This document shows, piece after piece, positions 1 to 9,988 of a stretch of 64,000 bases of DNA. How positions within the stretch are numbered: position 1 is the stretch's first letter; each line of letters starts with the position of its first letter. Made by a program: the position numbers and the translations under genes. Origin of the DNA: Przewalskia tangutica. Taxonomy: Eukaryota > Streptophyta > Magnoliopsida > Solanales > Solanaceae. The DNA is taken from NCBI GenBank assembly GCA_029844215.1, contig CM056721.1, positions 131,841,254 through 131,905,253 of the forward strand, written 5' to 3'. The notes under the pieces are model-generated. The model was given only the letters and a program-made list of their open reading frames with translations, was not told the DNA's origin and made no database searches.

Positions 1-2143
1 GGACTATTTTGGGCAAGATTGAGGTAAGAAATTCTTCTTCTTATGGTATAATTGGCGTTGCATGTTGCTGTAGTTAAGAGATAAACTCATGATTAAAGAA
101 GAATTGGAAATAAGAGATTGCATGTGATTGTTGTTGAGCCAATTGGAAATGATATTATCGATTTCTAGACTGTTTTGTGGAAGTTAGATTTAAGTGTTGT
201 GTTGTTATTTTCATCACTGTTTTGCATGTTATAAATGGAGAAAATCTTGATGTTAAGTTGTAGTTGTTCATATGGAACTGTTGGGATATGAATTTGAGGT
301 TAAGGAATTATAAAATGAGTCATGGTATTGCATTCTTGATCCCGTGACATTCATGAAATTATTGGACTGTTTTAAGGGCCTATTTTGTTAAGTTAAGATG
401 CTGGAATTTTTGTGTATTTAAGGGATGATTTTGCTGAGTTAAAATATTGGAAATTTGATTATGAACATGCATGTTCAATGTGATAATTGCTAACGTATGT
501 CCTAAAAGAATTAAAGTGTAAAAGAGGTGTTATGTTGCAAGTTATAGGGCTTGAACTATTGTTGTTGTTGCTAGAGTTGATGGACTATTTTAAAAGGTTG
601 TGTTAATATGGATTAAGGGTTGGATTAACACGAGAAATAGTGTATTAATCACATTGGTTGCTATTTTGGTTGTACTCCATAAATATAAAGAGAAAAAATG
701 TATAATGAAGGTGTATACCAAGTATATGGACTATTTTGGGTTATATTCTTAAGTTGTGACTTGCTATTGGTGTTGTTGACTTTATTTGTAAGTTGTGGAT
801 GTGCATATAAATATGGGAAGTGCTGTTCAAATTTCTATAGAAAATGGAGTCGTCATTCGATATAACTTACACTAGAAATCATATACTTGACAAACGAATT
901 ACTATTGTTATAGATTGACGTGTTGGTCGAAACGAGTATTAATTATAGAGTTGGTTAGTTCGACAATAAGATATGTGAAACTATCCTTTCTTCTTTTTGG
1001 CATGATTTACATAAATGAATGTACGACAGACGTAAATAGTTCTAATGAATCCTAATTCCTAATAATACATGATATGATAAGTGCCTTGATTTTTCAAATG
1101 ATGATTTAAAATGATACATGATATGATAGTGCCTTTTATTTAATCCATTGAGAGTCAAATGATGATTTAAATTGCATATGGTTGCTCAAGATAACTATTC
1201 GTGCAAAGTGTTATTATTCCACCTCACCGAGTCCCGAGCCGGCAATGTTCATGCGCAGATCCTTGCATTATTCACCGAGTCCCTCACTAGAGGGCCGACA
1301 ATGTTTATGTATATATGATGATTCCATGGACAAACATACATGATGCGGGTACAAATACTCATGATAGTATATGATGATTTCATGGACATGTATCCATGAT
1401 GCGGGTGCAAGTACCCATGACAGTAAATAGATATATATATATATGATTATATGGACAGGCATCCATGATTTTGATCTGACTCTCATTTTTATAAGGCACA
1501 GTTGACTCTCATTTGTATAAGGCACAGTTGACTCTCATTTTTATAAGGCACAATTGACTCTCATTTTTATAAGGCACATTGGTATTTTCGACTATTACAT
1601 TGTCTCTTGTTATCTCTTGGCCAGTTATAATCTTATTTACAGTACTTCATGTTTTACATACTCAGTACATTATTTCGTACTGACCCTTTTTTTTCCGGGG
1701 GGGATGCGTTTCATGCCAGCATGTACAAGTACTCAGTTTTGGTGATCCTTCAGTCTAGGATTTCCTGTTCAGTTATTGAGAGAGCTCCATTGATCCGGAG
1801 CTTAGTCATTTTGGTACAGAGCCTTATTTTGACTTATGCATATTTAGGGGCACGACGGGGGCCTGTCCCGTCATATTTCTTTATCGTACTCTTAGAGGTC
1901 TGTAGACAGTTGTGGGTAGATGTGTTTGGGACTTGTGTGGATTGTATATGTATTTCGATCGATTGTACTGTTACGCCTCATGTTGGAATGTTCCCGTATA
2001 TAGTGGCAGCCTTGTCGGCTTGCCTATTTGATATAACTTACAAATTACTGTAATCTTTAGTATATGTGTGATTATGTGACAGGTGGGTATAAGGGTGTCC
2101 AACTAGGGCACCGGGTCGCGGCCCGTCGGGTCGGGTCGTGACA
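1..2143 (+). repeat. 5' LTR of gypsy element G1, left end outside window
   Basis: The stretch ends with GGGTCGTGACA, the typical 3' terminus (…CA) of the large gypsy LTRs also seen at 12565 and 28533, and a tRNA-iMet primer binding site follows five bases later. It carries the LTR-type CACCGAGTCC / CATGATGCGGGT short repeats around 1220-1420 and a 26-bp tandem array. No start TG can be fixed because the window opens inside it. Short ORFs here (for example 1649-2053) have no recognisable domain. Confidence 0.75.
1478..1581. repeat. 26-bp tandem array inside LTR, about 4 copies
   Basis: Four successive units of about 26 bp that read GACTCTCATTTTTATAAGG followed by CACAGTT, with one or two changes per unit (T to G in unit 2, G to A in unit 3). 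It lies in the LTR of G1. Confidence 0.9.
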
Positions 2144-2148
2144 TTTAG

Positions 2149-2160
2149 TGGTATCAGAGC
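2149..2160 (+). other. Primer binding site of gypsy G1
   Basis: TGGTATCAGAGC is complementary to the 3' end of initiator methionine tRNA and lies 5 bases after the LTR end. It sets the element's orientation as plus. Confidence 0.92.
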
Positions 2161-2349
2161 AGTTCGTCTTCGGAATATCTACAGACCATGTCTAATAAAG
2201 TCTTGTGTATGGGTATGTTGTGCACCATACTTATACGCAGGAGGCTGCCGAACATTTAGGATGTCATATTTTCTTCTACTCTAAAATCGTGCGGTAGAGC
2301 TATGTTATTAGGATAATCCCTCTCTGACGAATTATTGTGTTTCACAGCT

Positions 2350-2502
2350 ATGCCTCCAAAGAAAGCGACAGCGGCCCAGAAGGGCAAATCAGTAGCAGGC
2401 AATGCTAGTCGAATCTGGAGAGTTACTGGGGCTTGTGCCCAGTCTACGCCTGAGATTGTACTCCAATCGGTAAGATTTGTAGGTATGGTATATAAAGGTT
2501 AA
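2350..2502 (+). pseudogene. gypsy G1 gag N-terminal stub
   Basis: An ATG 190 bp after the PBS opens a 50-codon frame starting MPPKKATAAQKGKS, a basic Lys/Ala/Gln start usual for Solanaceae gypsy gag. It stops at 2500-2502. The capsid, zinc knuckle and most of gag are absent: the following 590 bp do not read as gag, and then a MULE fragment occurs. Start chosen because it is the first ATG after the PBS in the expected context. Confidence 0.6.
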
Positions 2503-3089
2503 TACTTGAGAAGCTCTATAATTACTGGTATAATGACATTGGAGTTGGCCAAAAGGCAGGGGAACAAATTATATAGCAGGATATGTGTTGGTTTGGTGAA
2601 TAAGGTAAAGGTTGGTTCTTCATAGTCAAGTATCGAGTAAAGACTCTAGAATTAGATATTGGTCAATGGGGATATTTATGGTAATAGTTTGATAATGGTT
2701 GGGTAAACTACTAGTTATGGGGAGCTTCGAGTATCAGTTATCGGGATAGTAACCTATGAATCAATATTGAAGAAGGATTATTTCGGTTAGAGGTTTTTCG
2801 CGGGGGTACATCGATGAAACGAGAATGTTAGTATGAGAGTATGTTCGGAAATTAAGGATCAACTTTCAGATTAGGACCATTTAAGTGATGGTTTGAGTTA
2901 TTACTTAGGTACTACATGATTGATGGTCGGAGTAACCAGAATGGACCAATACATTTTAAAGAATTTATGAAGGATGGTACATGGAATGTGCCAGATTTGG
3001 GAGGAGCTTCCAGTTTTAAGGTTTGAGTGAGGAAAAGGAAACTCTCTATTTGTGTGTGCCATATTTATTATTTCTAGGATTGATTTAGT
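2503..3089. other. Unassigned interval inside gypsy G1
   Basis: No reading frame or repeat that I recognise. It lies between the gag stub and the MULE fragment and may be decayed MULE DNA or gypsy leader. Confidence 0.4.
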
Positions 3090-3557
3090 TAATTTACGGG
3101 GCCTATGATATTTTAGTACAATTCTTGAAGAGATTAGAGTAAAGATGATGAAAAGGATTGATCAATTGGGAGAACTTTTAAATACATGGATCACTGATAT
3201 TTCTCCCCTGTCTTTCAAGATTTTACAAGAAAATATTGACAAGTCAGTGAAGTGCAGCTTGTATTGGAACGGTGAAAGGGGTTTTGGAATTAGAGATTCA
3301 TGAGGTTGTGTACACTGTGTTGATATTGTTAGGCAGACTTGTAGTTGCAAAGCTTGGCATCTTATGGGTATACCTTGTCCTCATGCAGTTGCTGCCTTAC
3401 ACTACACTACAAGAGGTTAGAGCCAATTCATTATGTGGCCAGCTGCTATAGCAAGGAGACCAATCTGAGCATATAGGTCCATTTTATTCCGCCAACGAAA
3501 AACAACGAAGATGTGGTCGATTTCTAATAATCCAATAGTAGAATCGAAAAGGAACCT
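3090..3557 (+). pseudogene. MULE transposase C-terminal fragment with SWIM zinc finger
   Basis: Reading on plus with frame changes gives the end of a Mutator-like (MuDR) transposase. It begins about TILEEIRVKMMKRID, goes through WITDISPLSFK, then the SWIM finger CSCKAWHLMGIPCPHAVAAL (CxCx8CxH, about 3341-3400), then HYVASCYSKET and KMWSISNNPIVES. This is the conserved order of the C-terminal part of plant MULE transposases: a helical segment, SWIM finger, then the HYV..CYSKET block. A TGA lies before the finger (at about 3300), a TAG follows it, and at least two frameshifts occur, so it is dead. No catalytic DDE part or TIR is seen. It sits between the gypsy gag stub and protease, in the same orientation, so it was inserted into or captured by G1 in place of most of gag. 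Confidence 0.8.
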
Positions 3558-4445
3558 GAGTTGATAGAACCATTTGAGGTGGCTACACCGGTAGGAGATT
3601 ATGTCATAGCTAAGCAAGTATATAGGAATTGTCCGGTGGTTAATGAATTCCCAGATGTATTGCCAGGTACCCAACCTATATCTATTCCTCCCTACAGAAT
3701 GGCACCGACAGAGTTGAAGGAATTGAAGGAGCAGCGGAGAGACTTGTTAGAAAAAGGCTTCATTAGGCTTAGTAGATCTCCTTGGGGAGCACCAGTATTA
3801 TTTGTGAGGAAGAAGGATGAATCGTTGCGGATGTGTATTGATTATAGACAGCTGAATAAGGTAACCATCAAGAACAGATATCCCCTTCCCAGGATTGCTG
3901 ATTTATTTGACCAGTTGCAGGGTGCTAAGTGTTTCTCGAAGATAGACTTGCGGTCAGGTTACCATCAGGTGCGGGTAAGGGAGACAGATATTCTGAAGAC
4001 AACATTCAGAACCCGATATGGACATTATGAGTTTAGAGTGATGTCTTTTGGGCTGACCAATGCTCCAACAATGTTTATGGATTTGATGAACCGGGTATTC
4101 AAGCCATTCTTGGATATGTTTGTCACTGTATTCATTGATGATATTCTGGTTTATTCACGTTCAGAAGAAGAGCATGCAGACCATTTGAGGACGATTTGGT
4201 GCTCGGCAGAGGTGTATGCCAAGTTTTCTAAGTGTGATGCAGTTGACTTGGCATTCTTGGGGCATATTATCGGGTGATGATATTCGGTGGATACACGAAG
4301 ATGAGGCGATTAAGACTTGGCCCAGCCTACGGCGCCCTGCGAGTGCAGCGATTTTATGGTGCTAGCGGGATATTACAGGAGGTTTGTAGAGAAATTTGTC
4401 TCGATTTCAGCGCCTTTAACAAGGCTAACACAGAAGACAACTAAG
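3558..4445 (+). pseudogene. gypsy G1 protease remnant and reverse transcriptase
   Basis: The frame 3561-4277 codes 238 residues. It starts with the IEPFEVATPVG segment of the protease, keeps only up to YRNCPV, then jumps to VNEFPDVLPG, just ahead of RT. RT then runs with PYRMAPTELKELKEQ, WGAPVLFVRKKD, MCIDYRQLNKVTIKN, FSKIDLRSGYHQ, FRTRYGHYEF, MSFGLTNAP and the catalytic FIDDILVYS. After 4277 a stop and frameshifts separate the RT thumb/RNase H start, where YYRRFVEKF and SAPLTRLTQK can still be read to about 4440. RNase H and integrase are missing because a copia fragment in the opposite orientation begins there. The RT core is complete in sequence but protease is largely deleted, so the copy is not autonomous. 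Family: Ty3/gypsy, probably Del/Tekay chromovirus type. Confidence 0.9.
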
Positions 4446-5280
4446 TTACTGCCGCAGGAACCACCGCATTTGCCGCCATTATTTTTCCCATTATTTTTAC
4501 GATTATTTTTGCCGCCACCGTGAGCATGGTTTTGGCCCAAATTATCAATAAATCCTGGAGAAGTTATGGATGACATCATCATGACTACTAGGCTAGTACC
4601 GGTAGCCGCCTTCTTAGCCAAACCGGCTTCTTCCAACGTAAATATGGAGTGGACTTGATAGAATTCTGGTAAGGGGTTACTTTGATGAAGTATCGAAGCA
4701 ACGCCGTTATAGGCCTCAAACAGGCCTGCAAACATTTGTAGAACGAGACGACTATTGCTAACACGAGCACCCACGTTGCAAAGTTTATCAGCCAAATCTT
4801 TGAGTCGTTTGCAATAAGATGAAACATTCAGAAAATTTTCCACAGCAACTTGATAAAATTCATGTTCAATGGTGACAATGCGGGGATGACTGTTATCCTG
4901 AAATATATCACACAATTTATTCCACACAGCCATAGCTGAAGCGTTAGGTTCCATAATCGTTTGTAAGAGGTCCTTGGAGATAGTGACATAAATCCACTAG
5001 AGAACTTTTGCATCAAGAGTGACCCATAGTTTTGGATCGTCCTCTTTGGTGGGCACATCCTACGTATTCGGAGCCGGAGGGATCATGTGGTGGAGAACTT
5101 GATGTGTCATCGCATGAATCTTGAACAACTCCGCCCATGTCCCATATTGTACATTTTCTAAGTCAAGAACAATAGGAAGAGCACTCTTGATGTTAGAAAC
5201 GGTGAGGACATGATGAAACGTGTTCTTATCAGTCACGGTGAATAGAACAAATTTGGAGAAGAAGTGATTTTTGCCTCGGG
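4440..5280 (-). pseudogene. Ty1/copia gag remnant (copia-B)
   Basis: On minus, a gag of the UBN2 type reads from about 5260 (VLTVSNIKSALPIVL, then TWAELFKIHA) through ISKDLLQTI, VWNKLCDIFQD, SYCKRLKDLADKL and VLQMFAGLFEAYNG to an Asn/Gly/Lys-rich tail (KNNGKNNGGK) near 4450. The open part 4373-4954 begins at an internal Met. A stop (TAG) in the STISK segment near 5000 and another near 5060 break the frame. It ends abruptly at about 4440 against gypsy G1. No protease or pol follows, so this is a truncated copy. Confidence 0.85.
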
Positions 5281-5373
5281 TTTAGTGAGTAAACCGAGAG
5301 GGGGGAGGGATTTTGTCACGGAAATCGTGAAAAAATCGAGAAAGAAGAAAGTAGCGGAAGCAAGAAAAATAAT

Positions 5374-5390
5374 CTAAACTTTTGATATCA
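5374..5390 (-). other. Degenerate primer binding site of copia-B
   Basis: On minus TGATATCAAAAGTTTAG directly follows the LTR end, a changed form of TGGTATCAGAGC for iMet tRNA. It places the LTR at 5391 and up. Confidence 0.6.
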
Positions 5391-5648
5391 TGAAAGAAAT
5401 AATTCATTGATTATTCTCATTAATGAAAGAGGTATATATACAAGTTACATATAGGATTTTTTTCCCCCCTATTCTACATTTAAAACCCTATTCTATTTGG
5501 AGACTAACTATACAATTATGGTAATAGTACAAGACTAATTAATATACAAAATATTACAATAAACTAATCTATATTTATGGACAGAATTAATGTACACGGA
5601 CTGTTCTATATTTGGATCAAAACTGTGATATACATTAAATGTATATCA
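5391..5648 (-). repeat. 5' LTR of copia-B
   Basis: The plus strand starts TGAAAGAAAT directly after the PBS and is AT-rich with TATATATA (promoter-like) near 5432. The far end is set at TATATCA (5648), where a near-palindrome of 23 bp (5626-5648) provides a TG…CA terminus. That far limit is an estimate, since no second LTR of this copy exists in the window. Confidence 0.5.
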
Positions 5649-6869
5649 TGGTATATTGTTACCATTTATCATCTTCAAATTTTTATTTCATTTTTTTACT
5701 TCTATAAAAATTATATAAATAAAATGTGAATTTTTTTCTTACCAATCCCCCTACCCCACACCCCCTGCCCTACCACCCTCGAAAAGTTTCTACTTTATAT
5801 ATATATATATTGATTTATTTACTTTTATTAAAATTTTATAAAAAGTGAGCAAAATTTCTTACCCCCCACCCCATCCTCAAAATTATGTTTTTTATTTTAC
5901 TTTTATAAAAACTTATAAAAAAATCTTACAACCCCCTCCCCCACCTGACACCCTACACTCTCAATTTTTTTTACTTTATATATTTTATTTTATTTTTATA
6001 AAAAATTTATTAAAACCAGAAAGTTTCACCCTTCTAATATTTATATGCAACTACTTATTATATAAATTAAATGTTACATATTAATTTTTATTTTAAAATT
6101 TGAATACAAGGTAAAATAATAACTAAATCTTATCTATCTTGAAAGTTGCACTAAAATAATAAGAGAAATTTTAATTATATAAAGCAACTATCAAATCCTA
6201 TTCACAGCTACAAAAAATAAAACAATAGCAGATTCAAATACTATTCTTATTTTAAAAATAAATATATATAAAAATTAAATATCAGACAAAATAAAATAAT
6301 ATCATAGAGTGTAAGCTTGAAATTTATAAAAGTAATGAATCAAATTGATCAAATTGAGTTATGACTCATTATTTAGCTCATCTTAACTCGTCTATCTTAG
6401 CTTAAGCAAACTTTAATAGGATTAAATATTGACTCATCTATTACTTCAATCTATTTTGACTCGCCTAACTTCAGCTCAAACGGTATATCTGCCCCTAATA
6501 TCAGCTCACAGTTGATAGGATCACTGGATTGCAACCCTTGTTCAGCAGAGCTTTTGCGGAGGAAGTCCAAAATCCCAGCCCAAATTGCTCTGTTAACAGT
6601 TAACACGTATTGTTTTATAGTTTATTTGCCTTAAAGAGAATGAATTAGACAGAAGCAACTATATGCTAGAAGAAAAGTAAAGTAAAAGTCAAGAGCATTT
6701 GAACATTTGATAAAGTAAAAAAATATTTAATTGACGTTGAAGAATAGCATCTAGAAGTTTAAGTTGTGTTTGACCAAAAACAATTACTTAAAAGAAAATC
6801 TCTTATAAATGTGTGAATATAAATTATCTCATAAAATTAAATTGTTTCTAAATATAAAAATATAACATT
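5649..6869. other. AT-rich intergenic DNA with degenerate CCCC-rich repeat units
   Basis: No gene seen. Between about 5690 and 6010, units of about 75-125 bp recur. Each has TTTACTTTTATAAAA-like AT stretches followed by a C-rich block (ACCCCACACCCCC, ACCCCCCACCCC, ACCCCCTCCCCC). From 6010 to 6870 I see only AT-rich unique-looking sequence. Confidence 0.5.
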
Positions 6870-6926
6870 CTTTTGTGATAGACTAAAAAGGAAATAGTAT
6901 CACATAAATTGAGACTGAAGGAGTAT
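6870..6926. repeat. Stowaway MITE end (fragment)
   Basis: ATCACATAAATTGAGACTG followed by AAGGAGTA at 6899-6925 matches the Stowaway (Tc1/mariner) terminal repeat form …ATAAATTGGGACGGAGGGAGTA. The opposite end is not clear, so only this end is called. Confidence 0.5.
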
Positions 6927-6974
6927 TAACTTAACTTACAACTATCAAGTGTATTGCTCAAATATAGGAGCAGA

Positions 6975-7155
6975 TGCATTCCCTTGATTTTATTGATTAA
7001 TGATTTACCATATATATAAGGTTACAAAAATATTTACTTTGATACAAACTATGTAACTAATTAACTTAATTACAAAAATATTATAATTTTACCTAAAATA
7101 GGAGATATACAATTAATATAATTAATGAAAGAATATTGAGAAATACTCTATTACA
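6975..7155 (-). repeat. 3' LTR of copia C2
   Basis: About 181 bp, plus strand TGCATTCCC…TACTCTATTACA, so on minus it opens TGTAATAGAG. The 5' edge follows the stretch CCCATTTCGACTGCGCGGG (minus), the same pre-LTR motif as CTTTCCGCTTCGACTGCGAGGG before the copia-4 3' LTR at 45637. It is similar to the LTR at 31113. Confidence 0.75.
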
Positions 7156-7159
7156 CCCG

Positions 7160-9845
7160 CGCAGTCGAAATGGGAGATTCTCGAACACCGAGATTAGCTT
7201 GAAAATCATCAAATAGTATGCGCGAAAATCATTTAGTGAAGATGTCGGCAATCTTGAAAGGAACATGAAGGACACGAATTTGACCACGACCACTTTTTCG
7301 CAAATGAGAATGTTCATCTCAATGTGTTTAGTGCGCTAATGTTGGACGGGATTGCCGAAAAGATATATTGCACTAATATTATCACAATAGACCAGTGTTG
7401 CCTTTTGAATCGGGCAGTGAAGCTCAAGTAGAAGGTTACAGATCCATCAAGACTCAAAGACAATGTTGGCAACACCTCTGTATTCTGCTTCTGCACTGAA
7501 TCAGAATAATGTAGGTTGTCTTTTGAAAGACCAAGACAATAGGTTATCTCTAAGGAAAACACAATAATCAGACATGGAGCGTCGAGTGTCAGTACATCCA
7601 CTCAAGTCAGCATCTGAATAAGTAGTGAGACCAGTGAGCGAAGACTTGTATAGATGTAATCTGAAGTGAAGTGTACCTTGGACGTATCGTAAAATACATT
7701 TGAGGGTATGCATGTGTGCTTCCGTCGGACTGTGCATTTGTAAGCAAATTTATTGCACGACATAGGATATGTCTAATCCCGTGAATGTGAGGTACTACAG
7801 GGCCCCAACAATGCAACGATAGTGAATCGGGTATGAATATAAAGGGTCGAAATCAGCGTTGAGCTTGAAATTGGTGTTTATAGGTGTGTGGACTGATTTG
7901 TAAGATGTCATGTCTGCATGGTCAATGATATCTTCAGCGTACTTCTTCTGACATAAAAATAGGTCGTCATAGTGTCAAGTGACAAAGATGCTCAAGAAAT
8001 AACTCAAGGGGCTCAGATCTTTTATAGCAAACTCAGAGGAAATGAGAGACATAATGGACACGCAGAATCAGATGATGTGGTGAGGATGATGTCATCAACA
8101 TATAATAATAGGTAAGCCATGTTTGTATCCTTATTATAGACAGAGGCGGACGGACATGTACTGATATGGGTGCAAGTGCACCCACTTTCGCCAGAAAATT
8201 ACACTGTTAAGCTAGGTTAAAATTTTAGATTTATGTATATATAATGTATGGTGGCCCACCTATCACTTATTTATTAAATATGTGCACCCAGTTGGAAATA
8301 TTCATGCGTCCGCCACTGATTATAGATGAACATGTAATGATCGGATATGCTGTGTGAAAAACCGATAGAAGAGACATAATCAGCGAATCGTTGGTACCAT
8401 GCTCGAGGAGCATGTTTTAGTCCATAGAGCGATTTCTGTAAGAGACACACGTAATCCTGATGAATATGATCCCTAAAACCCATAGACTGATGCATATATA
8501 TCGTTTCATAAAGATCATCATGTAAGAAGACATTCTTCACATCAAGCTGATGAATGGGCCAAGACTTAGATATGACAATATTGATGACAGTCCGGATGGT
8601 TGCAGTCTTTATGATCAGGCTGAACGTTTCATATAGTCCACTTCCACATGTTAAGACCTGTCATCACTTACAAGACGAGTCTTGTACCTTTCAAAAAAAC
8701 ATCAGATTTTTTTATGTCTAAAAATCCACACCAAACGAATAATGTTAGCATCAGGTGAATGAGGTACTAGATCCCACGTCTTATTATCAATGAGAGCATT
8801 ATATTCGTCAATCATTGTGGATTTCCAATTAGGATCGGATAAGACATACTTCGGGTTACGAGGGACATGAGAAAGAACAACTAAAATGGAAAGGTTAAAC
8901 ATCTGTTTAGGTTTATGAATTTCGTGCATGACACGGGTTTCCATGGTCCGAGAGTGTGTCTCGGGATGCGAGACAGGAGGGTGTTTGTTGCGGGACTGCC
9001 GGAAAGAGGAGGAAGAGCAAGGGTGATGGTACTGGATGGTCGAACCTCAGTTTGCCAAGAGGTGGCTGCAAAATCACCCTGATACGGACTGTTCCGGGCC
9101 ACCATCGGCAGAATCGGGTGGGCTCTAGTCCCAAACTAGGTGAGGTGGTGGCGGGTGATGGGGTATGGGATACAGACTATGTAAATGGTGAATTAGAGGA
9201 GGGTTTAGGCCATCATCTAGGAAGTCATAAGAATGTCGAGGTGTCGAGTGTAGAGAGTCAAAGGGGAATTGAGACTCATCAAATAAGACATGACTTGAAA
9301 TAATAATTTTACGGCTCGACAAGTCATAGCACGAGTAACCACGATTATTGGCAGGGTAACCCAGAAACACACATGGGGAAGACCGGGGTTGAGTTTGTGA
9401 GTAGTCGGATGAAGAGGGTAACAAAGACATCCAAAAATACGTAAGTGTTGGTAGAAGGGGTTCCTACAAAACAAAACTTGGGTGGGCGACCGTTGAGCTA
9501 GAAGTTTGTTTGAGATTATGTTTAGGATATATATATAGCTATGAAGAGTGTGTAATGCCAGAATTGAGGCGTGAGAAAGTAGGACACGAATGAGGTTGTG
9601 TATGATTCAAATTTTCCATTCGGCTTAACCATTTTGGGAGGATGTGTAGGGGCAGGAAAAACGAAATGTAAGACCATTTTTGGAGCAAAACTGTTTGAAT
9701 TGGTTATTATCGAATTCTCTGCCATTGTCACATTGAAAACATTTAATGCTCTTTTTAAATTGTATTTTTACGAAAGAATTAAATGAAGAAAAATAGGGTA
9801 GACCTATGATTTATTTTCAATTGGAAAAGTCCATAGGGGATGTCC
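7160..9845 (-). pseudogene. copia C2 pol: integrase core and C-terminus, RT, RNase H
   Basis: On minus from 9867: the integrase catalytic start IIHSDLWTSPM, the DNGREFDNNQF block and FSCPYTSSQNG, then the integrase C-terminus FYQHLRIFGCLCYP (9474 down). RT follows with VPRNPKYVLSD, TWDLVPHSPDA, QKSLYGLKHAPRAWYQRF and, after the MITE, LLLYVDDIILTTSSD, which holds the YVDD site (about 8090). RNase H shows YSDADLSGCTDTRRS, SDYCVFLRDNLLSWS and the end motif ADIFTK…LFDDFQANLGVR. Order INT-RT-RH is diagnostic for Ty1/copia. Stops (for example after PYTSSQNG) and frameshifts break it into pieces of under 110 codons. Confidence 0.9.
8141..8318. mobile_element. hAT-type MITE in copia C2 RT
   Basis: A 178-bp insert with imperfect terminal inverted repeats CAGAGGCGGACG and, at the far end, CGTCCGCCACTG (inverse CAGTGGCGGACG). 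It is flanked by an exact 8-bp duplication ATTATAGA (8133-8140 and 8319-8326). The 8-bp TSD and CAGNGGCGGA ends are typical of hAT non-autonomous elements. Its removal restores the RT frame region around MFIYN / MAYLLLYVDD. No coding capacity. Confidence 0.9.
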
Positions 9846-9867
9846 ACAAATCACTATGTATGATATC

Positions 9868-9988
9868 AACAACAATAACATACTCAGTAAAATCTCACAA
9901 CGTGGGGTCTGAGGAGGGTAAAATATACACAGTTTTACCTCTATTTTGGTAGGTAGAGCGTCTATTTTCAGGAGACCCTCGGCTCGGG
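9868..9988 (-). mobile_element. RTE-type LINE (TS-SINE-like) 3' end, left part
   Basis: On minus it reads GAGCCGAGGGTCTCCTG … CTACC…GTGTATATTTTACCC … CAGACCCCAC … TTACTGAGTATGTTATTGTTGTTG, the well-known 3' tail shared by Solanaceae RTE LINEs and TS SINEs, ending in TTG repeats. It abuts the 22-bp target repeat at 9846-9867. Gypsy G2 splits it from its other part at 28534-28689. The same tail occurs complete at about 44030-44143. Confidence 0.85.

Noticed and set aside
3341..3560. SWIM protein as a host gene of the FAR1/FRS type
   Set aside because: Stops and frameshifts, and the C-terminal words fit MULE transposase better.
9598..9786. Plus ORF with a P-loop-like GGCVGAGKTKC, as if an ATPase
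   Set aside because: It is antisense to the copia C2 integrase (DNGREFDNNQF and PYTSSQNG on minus), which explains the sequence.
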